Shown here in pieces: positions 51,548 to 62,300 of a stretch of 64,000 bases of DNA (position 1 is the first letter of the stretch; each line of letters starts with the position of its first letter). The stretch is from the NCBI RefSeq assembly GCF_023343835.1, contig NC_064443.1, positions 18,735,501 through 18,799,500 of the forward strand. Direction: 5' to 3'. The notes under the pieces were generated by a model that worked only from the letters and a program-made list of their open reading frames with translations, was not told the DNA's origin and made no database searches. This stretch comes from Lagopus muta. Its lineage: Eukaryota > Chordata > Aves > Galliformes > Phasianidae. Both the position numbers and the translations under genes were made by a program.

Positions 51548-54500
51548 TTGCTCTATGCATGCTCTTCCTGTATCACTTGTGGGTGCTCAGTCTCCTGGTT
51601 AAAGGATTTAACCTCATTCTGCTTCTGCTCAGCTACAGGATTCATCTGAGGAGGCTGCAAGGATGCCCTCTGCCTCTGTGTTATTTCAGTCCTCAGACCC
51701 GCTCTTGCTGCTCTGTCAGTGGCTTTCAAATTAATGGTCTGATCTTTAAAATTAATGAGTTTTCATCAACCTCTGTGGAAGTGGATCAGGTCTGAGCCTG
51801 TCAGCCTGCCTGGCAGTTCTCATCAGAGCTGGATCTGGAAGCAGCTCACCTACTTTTACACCCAAGCCCAGCACCTCTGAGCACATTGCCTGAAGCCGCA
51901 TCCTTCTGATCTCATTAATTTAGCTGTGTGTGTCCTGCTGCTCCAGGCCAATGGGTTTTTAGTATTGAGAATTTTGGTTTTGTTCTGCAGTTGCTTCAAG
52001 TTGTTTGGGGTTCCTTTCTACACCAGTGTAGCTCCAGCAACCTGCCTGGCAAGCTTTCATTAGCTCAGGATTTCCTGGGAGAGGAAATTGAGCACCTATG
52101 TTTTCCCAGTCTCTAAATGAGATTTGAAAAATTTCATTTCAATAATTACACTAACAAAGAATCCCAGGAAAAAAAAGAAAAAGCATTAGTGCGTAAGGGA
52201 TGGAACCTTTTCAGACACAGCAAATATTTTTCTTTCCTGTGGAAAATGCAGCGAATCTTGAAGAAGGAGTATTCAGAAATTGCTAGACTGCCACTTGGGA
52301 CATGAAAATCTCAATAGCTGAGGATCAGTGATGAGCACAGCCTGCAGCACTTCTTGATTTTGTTTAAACGTGCTTTCATATGGCTGTGATGGACAGACAA
52401 GAGGAGCTGGGAGAGGAGCAGCGGGTGGGGAAGGAGGGCTGTGCCATCAGGAACGGGGCAGGGACCCCCATTAGTGCTAAACATCACAACCTAGACACAA
52501 ATTCAGCCCTGGGAGCAACACCACAGGAGCCAAGGGGAAGCATCTGCATCCCTATCAAAAGGACACAGCCAAGGGATCTTAAAAATGATTTCCGATTTGC
52601 AGAGAATGCTCATGATTTCTGTTACAAAATGCTCCAAAACAACCTCACAACCCAATTTCTACAGCCATCGGAACAGGGAGAATTACATAAGATCCTTGCT
52701 ATTTGCTTTATTTTATGCTTAACTCATATCCTCAATGATTCATTATCAAGATTTGTCAGCACTAATTAAGATGAGTGCCAGCTGTGATGGCGTTTGGTAT
52801 CACGGCACCTTGCTCCATGGGGTGCGACTGAGGTGGCTCAGTGCATGCAGTTAGCTAACAGCAAGCCGTGCTGGGCAGCTGGCAGCCTGAGCTGCTCACA
52901 GAGGTGAAGCTCTTTAGCAGCCCCTGGGGATGTGATGCTTCTGTGTACGAAATTGAGTTTTCAGTAACTCTATTAAAAAAAAAATCATCATCAACAAAGA
53001 GAAAATGTATTAAATTACACATATGGCTTGCTGTTGTGCGGCAAGCCAATTCTCTTTATTTAAATAAAAACAAGTAAATACCAAAAATGGTGTAAGTTTT
53101 AAAGTCAGGAAGGGTGAAGATGCAGTTTTGGTTATGGTTTTGAATGTGAGTTTTAATTATGATGTGGTCTGGTGGGCCCCTCTGCAAGCAGGTCACCAAC
53201 AAAACCTTTCTGGCCCTGCTTTCGTACAGGTGAAGTTAATCATGACATAACCTACATGCAGGTGTGTATTCACTGCTCCTAAACAAGCAGTGGGTGGGGG
53301 GCTGGGGGCTGAGTGCTGCAGGGAGGGGGGGAGGGGGGCTCAGCAGGAAAGCAAGGAGTGTTTCATCCCTTCATTAAGGATGCCATCACAGCATGTGCAG
53401 AGTAGGTGGAAGGAGCAAGCGTGACTGGCTTTCCCAGAGGCTGATTTTGCAGCCTGGGCGTTTCTTTTTAGGTGGGTGTGGGGGCTTTTTGAGGGTAACA
53501 TTGAAGAGGAGCAGATGGGAGGAGGATGTCTGCCCCCCCCCTGGGTGCCTCCCATGGGGGACCCCAGCTCTGCACCCCTGGAGCTGCCTCTGGGGGCTGC
53601 CAGGTGGCTCATCTCGTCACCCAGCCCTGGGCAGGTGGAGAAAACCACCTGGTCTCACTCCTGAGAGCATGTAAACTCCATCAGCATTGCAGGTGTTGTG
53701 GGGATTAAGTGAATCAGAATATTCCTAGTAAATCAGAAACTGAGATAACAGTGAGTGTTTGAGAGGGAGAAGTTACTGTTCTCAGTGGATTGCAGGGATT
53801 GCAATGATTTGGCTGAAATGCCCATCTAATAGAGCTGCCTCTTTGAAATATTTGCCACCTCAGAGGAACAGTTTTAAAGTGTCTCCTGCGTAATTGATTG
53901 ATTCATTCTCCTCTGATGCCTGGAAGGCTCTCAGAGCGATGGGACAGGTACTGATAGCACTTTGGGGGGATGTGTGCCCTGCATGGCCAGGGAACATGGA
54001 GGCCTGCCTGGAAAGGCTCGAACGCTGGGAGAGAAAAAGGTCGAAAATGTATTAATTTTAAAACGTCGTTAACTGTAGCCGTGCAGCAGCATGGAAGGTG
54101 GCATCCAGCCCTTGCACTGTGACTCAGTTTTTTAAGTGTGCTCCATTGATGGGCTCAGCTCACAGCCCTAACGAATGGGGGGATGCAGCAGTGGCACCCA
54201 ATGGCTCTGGTGCAGCAGGTTGGCTGCAGCTGGGGGGTCTCCTCCTCAAGTGTTAGCAGTGTGTGCAGAGGAGGCAGGATCCAGGAGATGGCTGGAAATG
54301 GAAAACAACTGTGTGTGTAAATCTGTGGGCCTTTTAAAGCACATCAAGTAAATGTTCTTCTCCAGGAGGGAGCTGAGATCAGCCGCACTGCTCCATCCAT
54401 TTGGTTTTGTATGGGACCACAGTCACGCATTACTGCAGAGTGCTCGACCAGGTGCTCTGTATTTCTGCACAGAATGAAGAACAACCCCTAACACTTATTC

Positions 54501-56549
54501 TGTATTTACAGTCTTTATGCACATATAATAAATATGCAATCAATAATTCATATTTAATATATACAAATTCAACATTTCAATCTAACAGCTTATAATAACA
54601 ACATAAATACATGCACCCATTTTGCTAGATCTGACTTTACGTGAGGCCAGGTCTACCAAAAGATCCAGGCCGCTGCATCCTTGAAGAGGATTTGCTCTCC
54701 CCACCTCCCTGGCAGCCAGCACTGCACTGACACTTTCTCTTTGTAAACAGCTACAGCCAAACACTGAGTTAAGGATCAGGATTTTTCGGGAGCCTCTGCT
54801 CCAAAAATTCATTATTTTCCAAACACCAGATAAGCAGGCACTCTGGCTGCCGTCCCAACACTGACTTCACCCAACAAATTAATTGCTTGTACCATGTCCA
54901 TTACAGTTGTTCAAAATGACCTCCAACCATGCACGGCAGCAGCATGCTACATTACCAAGATGTGAAATATTGTCTTATTTCTCTCTCCTGCTTTTCCACA
55001 GCTCTTTGTTTTGCTTCCATGGATCTGTCGTAACGCGATTTTGTGCTCACCCTGCCAGCTGCCCACATAAAAGCAATATTTAATTATACAGCTTCTTTGA
55101 AAGTAGATGCGGGTCAGGTCCTCTTGTGATGGAAATGGTGCTGCTCCCCAAAGGACGCTGATATCATTCTGGCAATGTCTTTTCTTATCCGGTACCAACT
55201 TGGCTGAATCCATGATCTTATTTGACAGACAAGTTAAGAAATGTTTGTGACTCTGCTTTTGCGTGTGTTTAACCACTAGTTTAACCACTAAACAAATTCC
55301 ATTGCTGAAAGGATCGGGTTAGGATGTCTGTGAAGTCCTGTTTTATGTCTCCTTTTGGTTTCTTTGTGAAGCAAACCTTCCTGGTGGGAGGCAGAGGGCA
55401 TCCCCCGAGGTGGGGCAGGGACAGCACTGCTCCTGTGCTCTGCAGCGCCCTGCAGCCCTTCCCTCCCCTGCTGCTTTCAGGGACAGAAATGGAATAGCTT
55501 CATTCCTATCACACCGGGCCTACAACCTGCTCCTATGTGAGCACAGTGCTCCAGCACTGAATTAGGGCATCTAAAGAAAGCATTCGTCGCTCTCTGGGAA
55601 CTTAGGGAGTGACTTTTGCTGGGAGTTTGATGTAGCGCAAGAACGACTAATTATGAGGTGAAATACTAAGCATAACATTGAAACGACTTTCCCACCAGTG
55701 GAGAAATAAAAATACGCTTCTATCAATATTCCCATTAAATATATACGTTGTCACTCTGCGGCTTTACCGTAACAACATTGCTTTCTGAGAGCCATTTCAG
55801 ATTAGGATACAAGTTTAACGTGATTTAGTATGTTGTAACTCTAAATCCTCGCTGACAGCTTTAAGAGTGGGAAAGTTCAGTCTGGAGTGGACAGAACGTA
55901 ATGTATGCTGAGGAACCAGGGGCTGAATCCTTGCGCAGGAGAACCGTTCTGGTGGTGAGGAGAAATGCTTTTTAGATCCAGCAGGGCAGGGGCTGCCATG
56001 CAGTGCAGGTTCTGAAGCACAGATATGTTGGGATATGTCATGACATGTGAGTGATGTGTTGAAGATGGTATTTAGCTGGCGTTGTCTCACCTCCAGGTTT
56101 CCAATAATCCAAACCAAATGACAAGTTCCTTCAAAGTAAATCATGGCAGTCACAGATATGCAGGTGATTGGGTTATTGGCTTTAGTTTCTTGTCTGCAAG
56201 CACCAGAACGAATGTAGGTAGAAAACTGCATGCAGTGGAAGGAGAACATGCACAATAAAGGGGAGATTACTGACTACTTTAAGGCTTAACAAAGCAGGAA
56301 ACAGAAAACTGGCAAAAGCAGGATTTTTTTCAGGCAGTGTCCAATCAAACGGTGGTATTCGTTACCACCAGGTGCCATTGAAACCAAGTGGAAAAGGGAC
56401 TGGGTGTGTTTATGGATATCTAGAATATCCAGAGTAATGACTGACTAGATAAAATTTGGAATGCAATTAAAATAATTTTTCATGCTTCATGGTTTAAACC
56501 AATTCCTATATATGAGATTCAGGGTGAGATTTATGGTAGGAGCAGATTA
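51548..56549. other. Unique sequence, no gene seen
   Basis: The G-rich tract at 53.3 kb and a GC-richer patch at 53.5-53.6 kb are the only compositional oddities. A 129-codon + frame at 52,380-52,769 lacks any known domain. Confidence 0.6.
53292..53338 (+). repeat. G-rich tract, potential G-quadruplex
   Basis: Runs GGG, GGGGGG, GGGGG, GGG, GGGGGGG and GGGGGG occur within 47 bases, separated by short loops apart from one 13-base gap. The composition differs from the AT-richer DNA around it. It could fold on the + strand. No gene is adjacent. Confidence 0.65.
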
Positions 56550-56690
56550 AAGGCATCTGCGTGCTGCAGAGCTCCTGTCTTTTCTTCTGCAGCATCTGCT
56601 GCTTCCAAGGCAAGATACTGGGCTAGGACAGATCCCAGGTCTACCTTGATCAAGTGTGTCATTTTCTTTGTTCCCACAGGGAATCTGCTG
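56550..56690 (+). mobile_element. Possible ancient CR1/L3-like 3' end
   Basis: GCAGCATCTGCTGCTTCCAA followed by AAGATACTGGGCTAGGACAG, CCCAGGTCTACC and a TTCTTTGTTCCCAC ending resembles the 3' end of old amniote CR1/L3 elements, where GGATACTGGGCTAGATGGAC precedes GGTCTGACC and a TTCTTATGTTC tail. The match is short and diverged. It could be chance; a library search would decide. Confidence 0.4.
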
Positions 56691-58249
56691 TGGAATACAT
56701 AGACTAATTTTTTAGGTAAGCAGGGTGTGATGAAAAGAACCATGGAGTAGACGGCAGATGGGTTTTCTGCAATTCTGAGAGGATAAACATGTTGAATGTA
56801 ATTGTGGATTTGCCCAAGGAAAAAAAAATATAAAAGGTTAAAAAGCAAGAAAGCTCTCAAATTGATGAGGCAGCTTCCTGCGAAACGAGGCACGGGTTTG
56901 CCAAAAAGAAAATAGAAAAGAAAAAAAAAAAAACTTAAAAAAACTTCTGAATTCATATAGTAGCATCCCACAGAACAATGTGATCTGTTGGAAAAGATGG
57001 TTGATATTTAAATTCTTTCTGAAGCTTGAGCACTTAAGGTGAGCTTGAGTCGTGCTTGCAACCTCTCCTGTACAGCCACTAGAGTTGGATTTTTTAATGA
57101 TAATAAATACAGCAAAGACTCTGGATGAGGAGCTTCAAGTGGCCAAGAGGTAAATAGGCACTGAAGAGCTTACTTACATTCAATCACACATTGAGATGTG
57201 AAAGGGGCTGAGGCTGATGTTATCAAGGAATGGTTTGGGAGGAACTGCTGACACACTGAGCAGCAGCTGAGCCCGTGCACAGAGCTGAGATGTGTGTGGG
57301 CATTGCTGGCATTGGCTGGGCAGCTCTGGCTGGTGGGGCTGGAGGATGAGGGGTGTCTGACTCTGAGGACCCCGTCCTTTGTGAGCTCTGCAGGGCAAGT
57401 GCCGATCTGTTGAGGCAGCTTGGCTGTGCTTTCCCTGTATGAGGAATAAAACTGATAAATACAGGCCGAGCGATGGCACGAGTAGATCACAATAGTGAAA
57501 TTACTAAGAAATTGTCTCTAATGAGATTTTTCAGTCCATGGAAAAACTATATTTTGGTGCAAAGGCCCCAGAACAGTTTCTGGCTGAGAACTCCAGCTGC
57601 TTTTATTGGTGGCTATCTTTGTTACACCCTGGCCCTGCTGCAAAACCCCTGGACCTGCTACGTCTGCCAGTTCTGCTGCTGTTCCTCACGCACCCTCCCT
57701 CACTGAGGAATATGTGTGTGAGGTGGAACTGAGGAGCAACTCTTTGGAAAACCTGGTTTCAGTAACTTCTGCCAAGTGGACACAGGGAAGAGGAAAAAGG
57801 CTGAAAATGGGAATGGAGGCAGGCCCACGGCTGTGGGGGGAACACATCAGGGCTGCAGCTGGAGCAGGCAGGATGGTGAACAGCAGCTCTGCTTGACCCA
57901 GTGTTTGTGCAGAAGGAATGAAAGACAGTTTTCAAAAATACGTGCTTGGCCTGGCAGGAACCAGACATCAGAACTGTATTTTGCATTACTCTCGAGTTGG
58001 GAAGGGACAGGACGTGGATTTGCTGCTCAGCACAGAACAGCAACAGGTCTCATCTCCTTGGCTATTACAGTTCGGGGCTGAATGGGACAAAACCAGATGT
58101 TCTAGCATCCTTGAAATCTTGGTGCACGGGACAAAATGGGTCTGGAGCTCTTAAAAAACAAAAGCATGAGATCAGCTGCATTACTTCTGTTTCGGGAATA
58201 TGGGGTTACATCCAAACTCCTCCTTCTCCTCACTGGCTCCACTGGTATT
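56691..58249. other. Proximal upstream DNA of GRM7 before the CpG island, no gene seen
   Basis: This is CpG-poor DNA with an A-rich run near 56,917-56,932. No exon or repeat is recognised. Distal promoter elements of GRM7 could lie here but none is identifiable by eye. Confidence 0.6.
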
Positions 58250-58636
58250 AGCGGCAAGGAGGATGTGCTCCCATGGCAGAGCCGGGCTCTCCGCTTTGAC
58301 GCCGAGGGCTGGCCGGAACATCGCTCCGGTTGCCGCGGCCGAACTGGCCGCGGCTCCTCGAAGACCGGGGGCTCCGCTCGCCTCCCGCCCGCCCTGCCCC
58401 GGCTCCCGGACCCGGGGAGAGAGGCTGCTCCGGCTCCGCGCGCCCTCGGCTCTGCCCATTCGCCCCCGTTTCTGCCCATCCATCCCCAGCTCCGCACGTC
58501 CCCGGCGCTGCCCGTCCATCGCCGGACCGCGCTCCTCCACCTGTAGCCCCGCCAGGCCGAACCGCCGGAGCTGCCGCGGACGCACCGCCCCCACGCCCGG
58601 CCCCGGCTCGGCCGCATCCTGCGCAGCGGCGGCCCC

Positions 58637-58667
58637 GGGGCGGGGCGGCGGAGGGGGCGGGGGGCGG
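58637..58667 (+). promoter_or_regulatory. GC-box cluster (Sp1/KLF-type) upstream of GRM7
   Basis: GGGGCGGGGC at 58637 is followed by GGGGGCGG at 58653 and GGGGCGG at 58661: three GC boxes within 31 bp, about 200 bp before the ATG. The four G-runs, separated by loops of 1, 7 and 1 nt, could also fold as a G-quadruplex. Sp1/KLF binding is inferred from the motif only. Confidence 0.65.
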
Positions 58668-58683
58668 AGAGGCCCCGGCCACC

Positions 58684-58690
58684 ATTTAAA
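58684..58690 (+). promoter_or_regulatory. TATA-like ATTTAAA element of the GRM7 promoter
   Basis: ATTTAAA is the only AT-rich heptamer in several hundred bases of GC-rich DNA, just 3' of the GC boxes. If it works as a TATA-like element, transcription would begin near 58,715, giving a 5' UTR of about 150 nt. The start site is inferred; many CpG-island promoters have dispersed starts. Confidence 0.4.
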
Positions 58691-58714
58691 GCGGCAGCGG
58701 CGCGGCGCGGCTCC

Positions 58715-58867
58715 CTTGTGCCGAGCTGCCGCGGAGCGCGGCGGAGGCAGCGGCGGGCGGGAGCGGCCCGAGCCCCGCATCCCGCCCCGAGCCCCGCGTG
58801 GCGCCCCGGCGGGCGGATGAAGGCGCAGGGGGGCGCGGGGCAGCGCCCGGGGACGACCGGCAGCACC
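58715..58867 (+). other. GRM7: Inferred GRM7 5' untranslated region
   Basis: GC-rich sequence between the proposed initiation region and the ATG. It contains no out-of-frame ATG; the only upstream ATG is the in-frame one at 58817. The 5' limit is a guess from the TATA-like element and could differ by tens to hundreds of bases. Confidence 0.4.
58817..58867 (+). other. In-frame upstream ATG of GRM7 (possible 17-residue N-terminal extension)
   Basis: An ATG at 58817-58819 lies 51 nt upstream of the chosen start, in the same frame, with no stop between. Starting here would add [17 protein letters not shown] ahead of the signal peptide. Its context has C at -3 and A at +4, weaker than the A at -3 of the downstream ATG. 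The extension is polar and rich in Gly, Gln and Thr, and it does not look like part of a signal peptide. The known mammalian protein starts at the downstream site. I take this stretch as 5' UTR, with leaky initiation as a possibility. Confidence 0.6.
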
Positions 58868-59377
58868 ATGCTCCGCCTGGGCAGGCTGCTGCGGCTCCTG
58901 ACACTGGTGAAGTTGCCCTGCTGCCTGCTGGAGTTCCTGCTCTCCGAGGCGGCCCTGGGGCAGGAGATGTACGCGCCGCACTCCATCCGGCTGGAGGGGG
59001 ACATCACGCTGGGGGGGCTCTTCCCTGTCCACGCCAAAGGTCCCCCGGGCGTGCCCTGCGGGGACATTAAGAAAGAGAACGGCATCCACAGGCTGGAAGC
59101 GATGCTCTACGCCCTGGACCAGATCAACAGCGATCCGGAGCTGCTGCCCAATGTCACGCTGGGCGCTCGCATCCTGGACACCTGCTCCCGAGACACCTAC
59201 GCGCTGGAGCAGTCGCTCACCTTCGTGCAGGCGCTCATCCAGAAGGACACCTCCGACGTGAGGTGCACCAACGGGGAGCCGCCCGTCTTCGTCAAGCCGG
59301 AGAAAGTAGTTGGAGTGATCGGGGCGTCGGGAAGTTCCGTGTCTATTATGGTGGCCAACATCCTCCGGCTCTTCCAG
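58868..59377 (+). CDS. GRM7: GRM7 first coding exon (metabotropic glutamate receptor 7, residues 1-170, partial gene)
   Basis: This exon encodes the N-terminus of a class C G-protein-coupled receptor: a group III presynaptic glutamate receptor that couples to Gi/o and lowers cAMP. The 170 codons hold a hydrophobic signal peptide (about residues 1-31, ending in AALG before [10 protein letters not shown]). The start of the extracellular Venus-flytrap (ANF_receptor) domain follows. Visible landmarks are [15 protein letters not shown] (44-58), Cys64, Cys106 and Cys133, an N-glycosylation sequon at Asn95 (NVT), and the GASGSS loop (152-157) whose serine contacts the ligand. Asn71 and Arg75 in [12 protein letters not shown] correspond to mammalian mGlu7 Asn74 and Arg78; mGlu4 has Lys where mGlu7 has Asn, so the paralogue call is firm. 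I chose the ATG at 58868 because it aligns with the known mammalian start and has A at -3. The frame stays open to CAG|GTAGGG, a phase-0 donor. Later exons are not in the window. Confidence 0.96.
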
Positions 59378-59383
59378 GTAGGG
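59378..59383 (+). other. GRM7: GRM7 intron 1 splice donor
   Basis: The sequence CAG|GTAGGG follows the codons for ILRLFQ. The reading frame continues only eight residues past it before a stop (GLRGAG then TAG). Mammalian GRM7 also ends its first coding exon after this Gln, with the protein continuing IPQ from exon 2. Confidence 0.9.
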
Positions 59384-62300
59384 CTGCGCGGCGCCGGGTA
59401 GCGGAGGGCCGAACGAGCCGTGCCGAACCGAGCCGTGCAGAGCCGCGCGGCGGAGGCGAACTCTGCCGGCGCCCCTCAGGTGCTTCGTTCGCTTCCCCTC
59501 CGGAGCCTCTCGTTTCCCTCCAAGCCGCCCCCGCTATGCCAGCATCCTCCCCCGTCTCCCTTCTTTACGGAGCATGGCACTTTCTGGATTTATCGCCCCA
59601 TTTGCAAGAAGCAATCCGTGAAGGGAAAGGAGGAGAGGAAAAAATAAAAGCGGTGATTGAGATGGGTTTGCGTTAGGGAGAAATATGGCTCGGCGGCGGG
59701 GTACGGCCGGGCCGGGGACCGGGGGGAGGCTTCGTCCCCCACCCCCAGGGGATCCGCCGTTTCTGGGCGCTGCGCAGCGCGGGGACAGCGGCAGCACCGC
59801 CACCAGATGCATCGCGAGCGGCGGAGTTTCTCGCTTCCTATCCTCCGCCTTCGCACGCGGAAGGTGCTGGTGGGGTTATTTTTATTATTTTGTATGGGGT
59901 TTTTTTTTTTTTTTCTTTTTGCAGCGGGCGGAGATATCCCCCGCTTTTCCAGATTGGAAACTTGTGGAGGTTTTCCCGACAGAGCCCATCTGGTGTCAGC
60001 AGCCACCGCCGCTTCGCGTCCCCATCCCCGGGGCCAGGGCAGCCGCCCGGCGCGGTGCGGAACCTGCCCGGTCGCTCTGGTCTCGGTACTGTCCGTTCTT
60101 CCCAGAGAGCACGAAGGACGCGGTTCTGTTTTCCTCGCTCTCCTCCCCCGCCCGGCAGACTGCGGTGCGCTGAATCCCCGGCAATTTGCGCGGCCGTACC
60201 GGCGCTGGGATGCTGTCTCCGGAGGCTGCTGTTTGCGCGGCGCTCCTTTTGCTCCGCACTTCTCGCATTGCCGACAGCCCTCCGTGGGCTGCGGTCCCGC
60301 TTCCCCCGAACCGGGGCCGAAGTTGTGCTGGAGGATGGCTCAGTGGGCCGGCAGCTGTCGGTACCGAGCCGCAGCCACGGCGAATCCTGGGCGCTGAGAT
60401 CCCGCTGGGAAGGGAAGCCCGGGCGCTCCGAGCCCTCCTGTAACACCACGGTACCTGCGAGATCTGTTGATGTTACATAAGGGAGTTTGCAGAAAATGAG
60501 GCATTTGAGCAGTTTCTGCACGTAGCGATATTTATATATCTCTAAACATTTTAACATATTGTGACTAAGCATCTGTTCCAAATTGCTCTTTATTCAAATC
60601 ATCCAGAATGCAGGAACTGGTGCACGCTGAGAGATCACTCTGACTATGTATCTGCAGATTGGTTCTGCCTGCTTTAAGCACATTTTCTGTGTGCTAGAAC
60701 TGCTAGAACTCTCATCTTTGTCATTCTTCAAAGCACAGTTCAGAGCACGTCCCAGCCAGGGAGAAATAATAAGAATTTTGAGGTAGGAGCAGGAGAGGAC
60801 CTGTTAAGCGACAGAGTGCAGCTGTGTGGGGAGTGAGAAGCAACGAGGTACTGGAAAGATACACAGCAACAAACTTATTAACCTGCACACTTGCTAAAAT
60901 GCATTTGCTTCTGCTTCCCGTGTGGCTCTCGTAGGTCCCTGCAGCATTTGCTGACCCTGTGGTGAGGGGGTGGGGGCTCCCAGACATTTGGTTTTGTGCA
61001 TAGGCTGCCTTTTCCCCAGTGTCTCCTTCCATCTGTGGAGGCTTCTGCAAAGAGACATTACTGGTGGTTGCATTTCTCTGACAGTGTTTTGGAAGAGAAC
61101 CGAAGTACTCACGCTGTACCTCAATGTGTGGGGAAAGAAATGGATATAACCCACGCAGAGCACAGCGGGGTTTCCTCAGGCAGCTACTGATGCTTATGGG
61201 CTTTCTCTGCAGGAGGGGTAGGGCTTGGGCCATTCCTCTTGCTCTCTGCATATGGAATTGCAGCAGCCATGCGTGCAGCTCACCCCTCTGTCCCTGATAC
61301 AGCACAGAGCTCTTGGGAGCATCTCCAGCCAATGCCAACAGGTGCAGCAGCAGGGAAAGCTATAGTGAGGTCCTCTGACTTGAATTCATCTGTGCCGTTA
61401 CTGTTTGAAGCTTTGTGGAAGCTTTTGTTTGGTAAAAAAGAAGAAAAAAAAACCAAACATGCAAAGACATGTCGGTTTATTCTGTGTGATCAAAGGACAA
61501 GTCCTGCTTGCATCTCTTGGAGCTGAGTGGCACTCGCAGCGGAAGCAGCTGGGATGGGCTGGGGCAGGGCTCTGCCTGGAGCCTGGGGAAGGGCTGAGCC
61601 CCATGAGGGATGCTGCTCCCCGGCTGTGGCTGTGTGATGGAGCAGGTCGCTGCTCTGTGGGGCACAGGGGATGTGCAGGTCGTTCCGTGACAGGTGCAGG
61701 TGCTGCCAGGGAGGGCAGTGTGCCTCCAAAGGCCAAGCGCATGAGGATTTCTCTTCCACAATTACAGCTGATGAGAGATGCAGCCGTGCACAGGATTTAA
61801 AGGAAGATGTCTTTCAGCTGGAATTCGAGGTCTGGTTTTGCCGTCGGTTTTGTGTGGACCTCAAGTAAGATGCTTTAGTTTAGATGTTTGGGAGCATCTC
61901 ACCAGCAGCCCTGATCCTGCTGGGAGCATCCCGTGCTGCTCTGAAGGCAGCAGCCTGGGCCTGACAGTGACTCGCTGTGAAAGGGATGGAGATGGGGGTG
62001 CCTCCAGCTGAATGCTTTGCTTTTAGCACCTCGTTGTTATTTCATTTCCTCCTCTCAGAAGTGGGGTGGGGAGACCACGTTCCCATCCAGCCCCGGGCAG
62101 CGTTGCTGGGCGCCTCAGCCGTGGGCTGGAACCATCACGGTCCTCACTCTGCCTTGCTGAAGGCTGTGGGCTTCTGTGCAAGAAGTTGCATTTCCTTTGC
62201 TGCGTGGAAGGTGATGCCTCGTCATAGATTTTTCTAGGACGCTGCAGAATGTCGTCTGGGAATGTTTGTTAAGCTGCAAATTTGGGGAAGAGGGCTGCGT

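Larger units (their letters stand above)
58250..60440. promoter_or_regulatory. CpG island spanning the GRM7 promoter, exon 1 and start of intron 1
   Basis: CpG dinucleotides and G+C are dense here, while flanking DNA on both sides is CpG-depleted and AT-richer. The switch is abrupt at about 58,250 (after a stretch reading ACTCCTCCTTCTCCTC) and fades at about 60,440. The core promoter, 5' UTR and exon 1 lie in the middle. This fits a neuronal gene controlled from a CpG-island promoter. Limits are by eye, not from a computed observed/expected ratio. Confidence 0.88.

Noticed and set aside
56531-56971. Minus-strand frame of 146 codons with a hydrophobic Phe/Leu start
   Set aside because: The hydrophobic part comes from an A-rich run read in reverse, and the rest overlaps a possible old LINE end.
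58200-58820. A + strand frame of 206 codons in the promoter CpG island
   Set aside because: It is low-complexity Arg/Pro/Ala sequence, out of frame with GRM7 and spanning the GC boxes, so not a gene.
58102-59089. Minus-strand frames of about 300 codons over GRM7 exon 1
   Set aside because: They are a by-product of high GC content opposite a real exon. Composition is Pro/Arg/Gly/Ala-rich with no domain.
59590-60581. Several 130-250 codon frames on both strands after exon 1
   Set aside because: All lie in stop-poor CpG-island DNA of intron 1, overlap each other and show no domain.
60721-61338. Minus-strand frame of 205 codons in intron 1
   Set aside because: No recognisable domain, no promoter or splice context. 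The length is unusual but a single frame of this size is plausible by chance in 64 kb.
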